From assembly GCA_018262505.1 (NCBI GenBank), contig JAGSYV010000001.1, forward strand, positions 1-58,181: a stretch of DNA of 58,181 nt, given 5' to 3'. Shown here in pieces: positions 51,655-58,181 of this stretch. Under the pieces are notes generated by a model. That model was not told the DNA's origin. It searched no databases and saw only the letters and a program-made list of their open reading frames with translations. The DNA comes from Pseudomonadota bacterium. GTDB lineage: Bacteria > Pseudomonadota > Alphaproteobacteria > Rhizobiales > Pleomorphomonadaceae. The position numbers and the translations under genes were made by a program. Numbering within the stretch: position 1 is the stretch's first letter; the number at the start of each line of letters is the position of its first letter.

Positions 51655-53178
51655 ATGAACCAGTCCGTGCCACGCCTGCGCTTCGAAGGGGTGACCAAGG
51701 AATTCCCCGGCGTCCGCGCCCTCTCCGACGTCACGTTCGAGGTCGCCGCCGGCGAGATTCACGCGCTGCTCGGCGAAAATGGCGCCGGCAAGTCGACCTT
51801 GCTGCGCATCCTGTCAGGTGGACTACGTCCGACCGCCGGCAAGGTGTTGGTCGACGGCAAGGAGCTGACACTCCGCAAGCCCATCCAGGCGCGCGCCGCC
51901 GGCATCGCCATGATCCACCAGGAACTGCAGCAGGTTCAGCATCTGACGGTGGCGCAGAACATGTTCCTCGGCCATCAGCTGACGCGACTTGGCGGGCTGG
52001 TCGTCGACCGCGCCGAACAGGAGAGGCGGGCCGCCGCCGCGCTCGCCCGCATCGATCCGTCGATCGACCCGGCTGCGCCGATCCGAACATTGAAGGTGGC
52101 GCAGCGCCAGATCGTCGAAATCGCTCGCGCGCTGCTCGACGAGGCGCGCATCATTGCCATGGACGAGCCGACGTCCAGCCTGACGCCAAGCGAGTTCGAC
52201 CGTCTGGCCGAAATCGTCGCCGGCCTCGCAAGCAGCGGCGTCTCCATCATCTACGTTTCGCACAAGATGGACGAGGTGTTCCGCATCGGTCACCGCGCCA
52301 CCATCATGCGCGACGGCGCGGTCGTCGGCATGCGCGAGCTTGCCGGCGTTGACCAGAAGGAAATCGTCTCGCTGATGGTCGGGCGCGAACTCAGCCAGGA
52401 GACCCACCGGTCGTTCGCCACCGACGAGGTCAAGCTGGAGGCAAGCGGCCTCTGCTCGGCGGTGTCCAGGGTGCGCAACATCTCCTTCCGCCTCCATAAG
52501 GGCGAGGTGCTCGGCATCGCCGGCCTAGTCGGCTCCGGCCGTTCCGAACTGTTGCGTCTGATCGCCGGCGCCGACCGCCGCTCCGCGGGCACGATCAGCA
52601 TCGACGGCAAGCCCGTTGCCTTCCGCAACCCGCGTGAGGCGATCGCCGCCGGCGTCGGCCTCTGTCCGGAGGAACGCAAGCGCGAAGGCATCATTCCGCT
52701 CCGCTCGGTGACGAGCAATCTCGGTCTGCCGTCGCTCGGCCGCTACACGACCGGCGGCCTGATCGCCCGGCGCCAGCTCGACCAGGCGGCCGAGCGGTAC
52801 CTCAAGGGCGTCAATCTCCGGCCGTTCCTTCCGGACCGCCCGATCCGCCTGTTCAGCGGCGGCAATCAGCAGAAGGGCATCATCGCCCGCTGGCTCGCCG
52901 CCAATAGCCAGATCCTGCTGTTCGATGAGCCAACGCGTGGCATCGATGTCGGCGCCAAGTCGGAAATTCATGCGCTGATCGAGCGACTGGCCTCCGAGGG
53001 GCACTCGATCATCGTCGTGTCGTCCGAGCTGCCCGAGGTGATCCGCCTGTCCGACCGCGTGCTGGTGATGCGCGAGGGCGAACTCGCGGCCGAGCTTCCG
53101 AGCGACGGCCTCACCGAGCAGCGAATCGTCGCCCATGCCATTCCCGGCTACGCCAGCCAGCCCATATCCCATTCCTGA
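51655..53178 (+). CDS. ribose-type ABC ATPase (tandem domains)
   Basis: A 507-residue RbsA-like protein. First domain: Walker A GENGAGKSTLLRILSGG (about 38-54), Walker B IIAMDEPTSSLTPSE. Second domain: LVGSGRSELLRLIAGAD, FSGGNQQKGIIARWL, LFDEPTRGIDVGAKSEIH. ATG 51655 has GGAGG 9 bases upstream. Looks fully intact despite the broken binding-protein gene before it. Confidence 0.95.
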   Translation: MNQSVPRLRFEGVTKEFPGVRALSDVTFEVAAGEIHALLGENGAGKSTLLRILSGGLRPTAGKVLVDGKELTLRKPIQARAAGIAMIHQELQQVQHLTVAQNMFLGHQLTRLGGLVVDRAEQERRAAAALARIDPSIDPAAPIRTLKVAQRQIVEIARALLDEARIIAMDEPTSSLTPSEFDRLAEIVAGLASSGVSIIYVSHKMDEVFRIGHRATIMRDGAVVGMRELAGVDQKEIVSLMVGRELSQETHRSFATDEVKLEASGLCSAVSRVRNISFRLHKGEVLGIAGLVGSGRSELLRLIAGADRRSAGTISIDGKPVAFRNPREAIAAGVGLCPEERKREGIIPLRSVTSNLGLPSLGRYTTGGLIARRQLDQAAERYLKGVNLRPFLPDRPIRLFSGGNQQKGIIARWLAANSQILLFDEPTRGIDVGAKSEIHALIERLASEGHSIIVVSSELPEVIRLSDRVLVMREGELAAELPSDGLTEQRIVAHAIPGYASQPISHS

Positions 53179-53189
53179 CAGGTGCTCTC

Positions 53190-54170
53190 ATGTCGTCTCT
53201 CTCCCACACCGATGCTGCCGAAGGTTCGTCTCGGCGGGGACTGCGCACGCTTGCGCTACGCGACGCCGGCACGCTGATCGGTCTTGTCATCATACTCCTG
53301 GTGTTTGCATTGCTCGCTCCGGGGTTCATTTCCGAGCGCAACCTTCTCAACATTCTGCAGCAGTCCAGCCTCAACGCCTGCCTCGCGCTCGGCATGACGC
53401 TGGTGATCGTTTCGGGCGGCATTGATCTCTCGGTGGGGCCGACGGCGGCGCTGTCGGCGGTCATTTCCGGTTCGCTCCTCCTGGCCGGCGTGCCCGTGCC
53501 GCTCGCCATCCTGGCCGGCCTGGCGCTCGGCGCCGTCTGCGGCCTGATCAACGGCGTCTTCGTGGCGGTGGTCGGCCTGCAGCCGTTCATCGTCACGCTC
53601 GGAACGCTTTCGACCTACCGCGCCCTGGCGCTGATCTACACCGGCGGCAATCCGGTGCTCGGCATTCCCGCCGGCTATCGCGCCATCTTCAACGGCACCC
53701 TGTTCGGCATTCCCTCGCCGATCCTGATCGTCGCCGTCGTCGCCATCGTCGCCTGGATCATCCTCAAGAAGACGCCGCTCGGCGAGTATCTCTTGGCGGT
53801 CGGCGGCAACGAGGAAGCGGCCTATATCGCCGGCGTGCCGATCGCCACCACCAAGATCGCCGCCTATGTCATTTCCGGCTTCCTGGCCGCGCTGACCGCC
53901 GCCATCCTGATCGGCCGCCTCGGCGCCGCCGAGCCCATCCTCGGCAACCTCTGGGAGTTGGACGCCATCGCCGCGTCGGCCATCGGCGGGGCCTCGCTGA
54001 TGGGCGGCAAGGGCTCGATCATCGGTACGCTGCTCGGCGCCATCATTCTCGGCGCCATGCGTAACGGTCTGACGTTGATGAACGTTCAGGCGTTCTATCA
54101 ACTTCTCGCCACCGGTCTTATTATCCTCGTCGCAATGATCATCGACCGCATGACCAGGGGTAGAGGATGA
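53190..54170 (+). CDS. ribose-type ABC permease
   Basis: A 326-residue RbsC: LVIVSGGIDLSVGPTAALSA, LINGVFVAVVGLQPFIVTLGTL, LLAVGGNEEAAYIAGVPI and ELDAIAASAIGGASLMGGKGS. Single permease, so the channel is a homodimer, unlike the system at 44656-46667. Four-bp overlap with the RpiR gene. Confidence 0.95.
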   Translation: MSSLSHTDAAEGSSRRGLRTLALRDAGTLIGLVIILLVFALLAPGFISERNLLNILQQSSLNACLALGMTLVIVSGGIDLSVGPTAALSAVISGSLLLAGVPVPLAILAGLALGAVCGLINGVFVAVVGLQPFIVTLGTLSTYRALALIYTGGNPVLGIPAGYRAIFNGTLFGIPSPILIVAVVAIVAWIILKKTPLGEYLLAVGGNEEAAYIAGVPIATTKIAAYVISGFLAALTAAILIGRLGAAEPILGNLWELDAIAASAIGGASLMGGKGSIIGTLLGAIILGAMRNGLTLMNVQAFYQLLATGLIILVAMIIDRMTRGRG

Positions 54171-55042
54171 ACACCGGCAGTCTTGACCTGAAGTCCGTGG
54201 GTCCGCGCATCCGCATGATGATGCCGCTCCTGACGCCGCTCGAAGCCAAGGTAGTGGATACGGTGTTCGGCCTCAGGGATTTCAACGAAGACACGACGCT
54301 GAAGGAGATCGCCGGCGAGGCCGGCGTCTCCGAGGCGATGGTGGTCAAGATCACCAAGAAGCTCGGCTTTGCCGGCTTCAGGGAGTTCCGAAACGCCGTC
54401 GCCCTCTACAATCAGCTTCCCACGTCGGAGATGCATCAGGAGCTGTCCCCGGACGACACCTCCGAAGAGATCATCCAGAAGGTGTTCCACACCTCGATCC
54501 ACGCATTGCAGGAAACGCTGGCCATCCTCGATGTCGCCGCCTTCGATCGCGCCGCCGACCTCATTCACCGGGCGCGCCAGCGCGACTTCTACGGTGTCGG
54601 CGGCTCGGCGCAGATCGCCCGCGATGTCGCCCACAAGTTCCTGCGCATCGGCATCCGCAGCGCCGTCTACGATGACGCCAACATGATGCTGATGTCGGCG
54701 TCGCTCCTGGGAGGCGACGACGTCGTGGTGGCCTTCTCGCATTCGGGCAACACCACAGCCGTCATCGAGGCCGTGCAGCTTGCCCGCAAGAACGGTGCTC
54801 GTTCGATCGTTCTCACCAATTACGACACCTCACCGTTGGCTCGGATCGCCGACGTCGTCCTGTGTTCCACCGCGCAAGGTTCGCCGCTGATGGGCGAGAA
54901 CGCCGCGGCGCGTATCGCCCAACTCAACATCATGGACGCGGTGTTCGTCGCCGTCGCCCAGCGCAACTACCGCGCCGCCGAACAGAATCTCCAGAGGACC
55001 ATGTCGGCGGTGAATTCCAAACGCAAAGACCGGATGCCATGA
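54167..55042 (+). CDS. RpiR-family transcriptional regulator
   Basis: A 291-residue regulator: N-terminal helix-turn-helix (DTTLKEIAGEAGVSEAMVVKITKKLGF, about 43-69) and a C-terminal SIS sugar-phosphate-binding domain (DFYGVGGSAQIARDVAHKF, VVAFSHSGNTTAVIEAV). Would sense a phosphosugar from the adjacent kinase and control the cluster. Overlaps both neighbours by 4 bp. Confidence 0.94.
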   Translation: MNTGSLDLKSVGPRIRMMMPLLTPLEAKVVDTVFGLRDFNEDTTLKEIAGEAGVSEAMVVKITKKLGFAGFREFRNAVALYNQLPTSEMHQELSPDDTSEEIIQKVFHTSIHALQETLAILDVAAFDRAADLIHRARQRDFYGVGGSAQIARDVAHKFLRIGIRSAVYDDANMMLMSASLLGGDDVVVAFSHSGNTTAVIEAVQLARKNGARSIVLTNYDTSPLARIADVVLCSTAQGSPLMGENAAARIAQLNIMDAVFVAVAQRNYRAAEQNLQRTMSAVNSKRKDRMP

Positions 55043-55920
55043 CAGCCAAGCCGCTTGTGACCGTCTTCGGAAGCCTTCACTACGACATCATGGTCGACAG
55101 CCCCGACCGGCCGCGCAAGGGCGAAACACTGGCGGGCTCGGCCTGGTTTCCGAAATGCGGCGGCAAGGGCGGCAATCAGGCCGTGGCGGCGGCCAAGGTA
55201 GGTGTCGCCGCCGCGATGATCGGCGCCGTTGGCGACGACGACTTCGGCCGGGCGCTTCTCGCCAACCTCGACAGGCGCGGCGTCGACCGAAGCCATGTGC
55301 GCATCGTCCGCTCGGCCGGCAGCGGCATGTCGGTGGCGATCTTCGACGCCGATGGCGACTATGGCGCGGTCATCGTTTCCGGCGCCAATCTGTCGCTCGG
55401 CGGAGCCGATGTCGGCGCCGCCGCCGACCTTCTCGCCCGAACCGGCGTGCTGGTGCTGCAGAACGAAGTTCCGGACGCCGCCAACGCCGCCATTGCCGGC
55501 GCGGCGCGGGCGGCCGGCGCGCACGTCCTGCTGAACGCGGCGCCGGCACGAGCGTTGACGGCCGAATTGCAAGGCAACGTCGATATCCTCGTGGTCAACG
55601 CCGTCGAGGCCGCCGATGTATCGGGCCGCCCGGTCGATACCCCATCGGACGCCCTCGTGGTAGCCGCCGAGCTTGCCCAACGCTTCCTCCACGTGGTGGT
55701 GACGCTCGGCGGCGACGGCCTTGTCTACGCCGGCGCCGAGGAAGCGCCGTTCACCCTTCCCGCCATTCCCGTCAAGCTCGTCAGCACCCACGGGGCCGGC
55801 GACGAGTTCATCGGCGTTCTGGCCGCCTGCCTTGCCAGCGGCAGGCCCATGCGCGCGGCTCTTCAGGCAGCCAACGCGGCGGCGGCAAAGTTGGTGGCGA
55901 CACCCGAGAGCGAGCGCTAA
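55039..55920 (+). CDS. PfkB-family carbohydrate kinase (ribokinase-like)
   Basis: A 293-residue sugar kinase. Sugar-binding GGKGGNQAVAAAKVG (about 38-52), AVGDDDFGRALL, and the ATP/anion-hole motif HGAGDEFIGVLAACLA with catalytic Asp (usual GAGDTF reads GAGDEF). Last gene of the second sugar operon; phosphorylates the imported, isomerised sugar. The identity of the sugar is unknown. Confidence 0.93.
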   Translation: MTAKPLVTVFGSLHYDIMVDSPDRPRKGETLAGSAWFPKCGGKGGNQAVAAAKVGVAAAMIGAVGDDDFGRALLANLDRRGVDRSHVRIVRSAGSGMSVAIFDADGDYGAVIVSGANLSLGGADVGAAADLLARTGVLVLQNEVPDAANAAIAGAARAAGAHVLLNAAPARALTAELQGNVDILVVNAVEAADVSGRPVDTPSDALVVAAELAQRFLHVVVTLGGDGLVYAGAEEAPFTLPAIPVKLVSTHGAGDEFIGVLAACLASGRPMRAALQAANAAAAKLVATPESER

Positions 55921-55999
55921 CAGCCGTCTTGCCCGCTTCGAGCGGCATCGCTCCTGGCTCGGGAGCAACTCAAGACGAAGAGCCGCCCTCCCCCGCCGT

Positions 56000-58181
<2,182 letters not shown>

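Overview
The window is GC-rich (third-position GC), with ATGA/TGATG stop-start overlaps, extended rhizobial-style intergenic repeats and an alphaproteobacterial ECF11-type sigma/ChrR locus. This points to an alphaproteobacterium of the Hyphomicrobiales (Rhizobiales), probably a plant- or soil-associated heterotroph. Genus assignment is inference; the pectin/hexuronate genes and repeat types would fit a Pleomorphomonas-like organism. No rRNA, tRNA or CRISPR array was seen.

Region by region: (1) 1-697 holds a vapBC toxin-antitoxin pair. (2) 795-6552 is a photo-oxidative-stress / unusual-fatty-acid locus: CFA-type methyltransferase, DUF1365 protein and an amine-oxidase-like flavoprotein on the minus strand, diverging from a sigma-ChrR gene and a DUF1295 gene, then a convergent DUF2177 gene. 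The divergent spacer carries two matching TGATCC-N18-TAGAA promoters. The locus appears broken: the sigma factor has lost region 4 and is fused in frame to the complete ChrR anti-sigma; the DUF1365 gene has a one-base frameshift; the DUF2177 gene has a Trp-to-stop change. (3) 6632-11859 is an EmrAB-NodT-type efflux operon with a divergent TetR regulator and a perfect palindromic operator. (4) 11948-15042 has a small conserved gene, a truncated haemoglobin, queF and a CSS-motif diguanylate cyclase whose N-terminal membrane helix is out of frame. (5) 15043-15857 is a gene-poor stretch with a 190-bp MITE-like element. (6) 15858-22036 is a flavin-transfer/electron-transfer operon (ApbE, PepSY-flavodoxin-reductase fusion, DUF2271 protein) with its two-component system and a divergent PepSY protein. 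(7) 22119-25816 has parDE, a Na+/H+ antiporter-like protein, a histidine phosphatase and a KdsB-like cytidylyltransferase.

(8) 25993-42935 is a large pectin/hexuronate catabolic region: TRAP transporter, uxaC-uxuB-uxuA, an AraC regulator, an oligosaccharide ABC importer, cytoplasmic-looking GH28 and GH105 enzymes, and a GntR regulator. Together they would import galacturonides and hexuronates, split oligomers inside the cell and convert glucuronate/galacturonate to 2-keto-3-deoxygluconate. (9) 43038-44083 is the tail of a degenerate type I restriction locus: an HsdS C-terminal remnant translationally coupled to two intact, unrecognised small genes. (10) 44169-55920 is a rare-sugar region with two complete ribose-type ABC systems, a FucU-type mutarotase, a TIM-barrel isomerase, an RpiR regulator and a PfkB kinase; the second binding protein gene carries an internal deletion with a frameshift. 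(11) 56000 to the window end is the C-terminal two thirds of cobalamin-dependent methionine synthase (metH).

The strongest unusual signal is the sigma2-ChrR fusion sitting between two intact cognate-type promoters with other genes of the same regulon also broken. Several lesions are single-base or deletion events, so read-level verification is needed to exclude assembly error.
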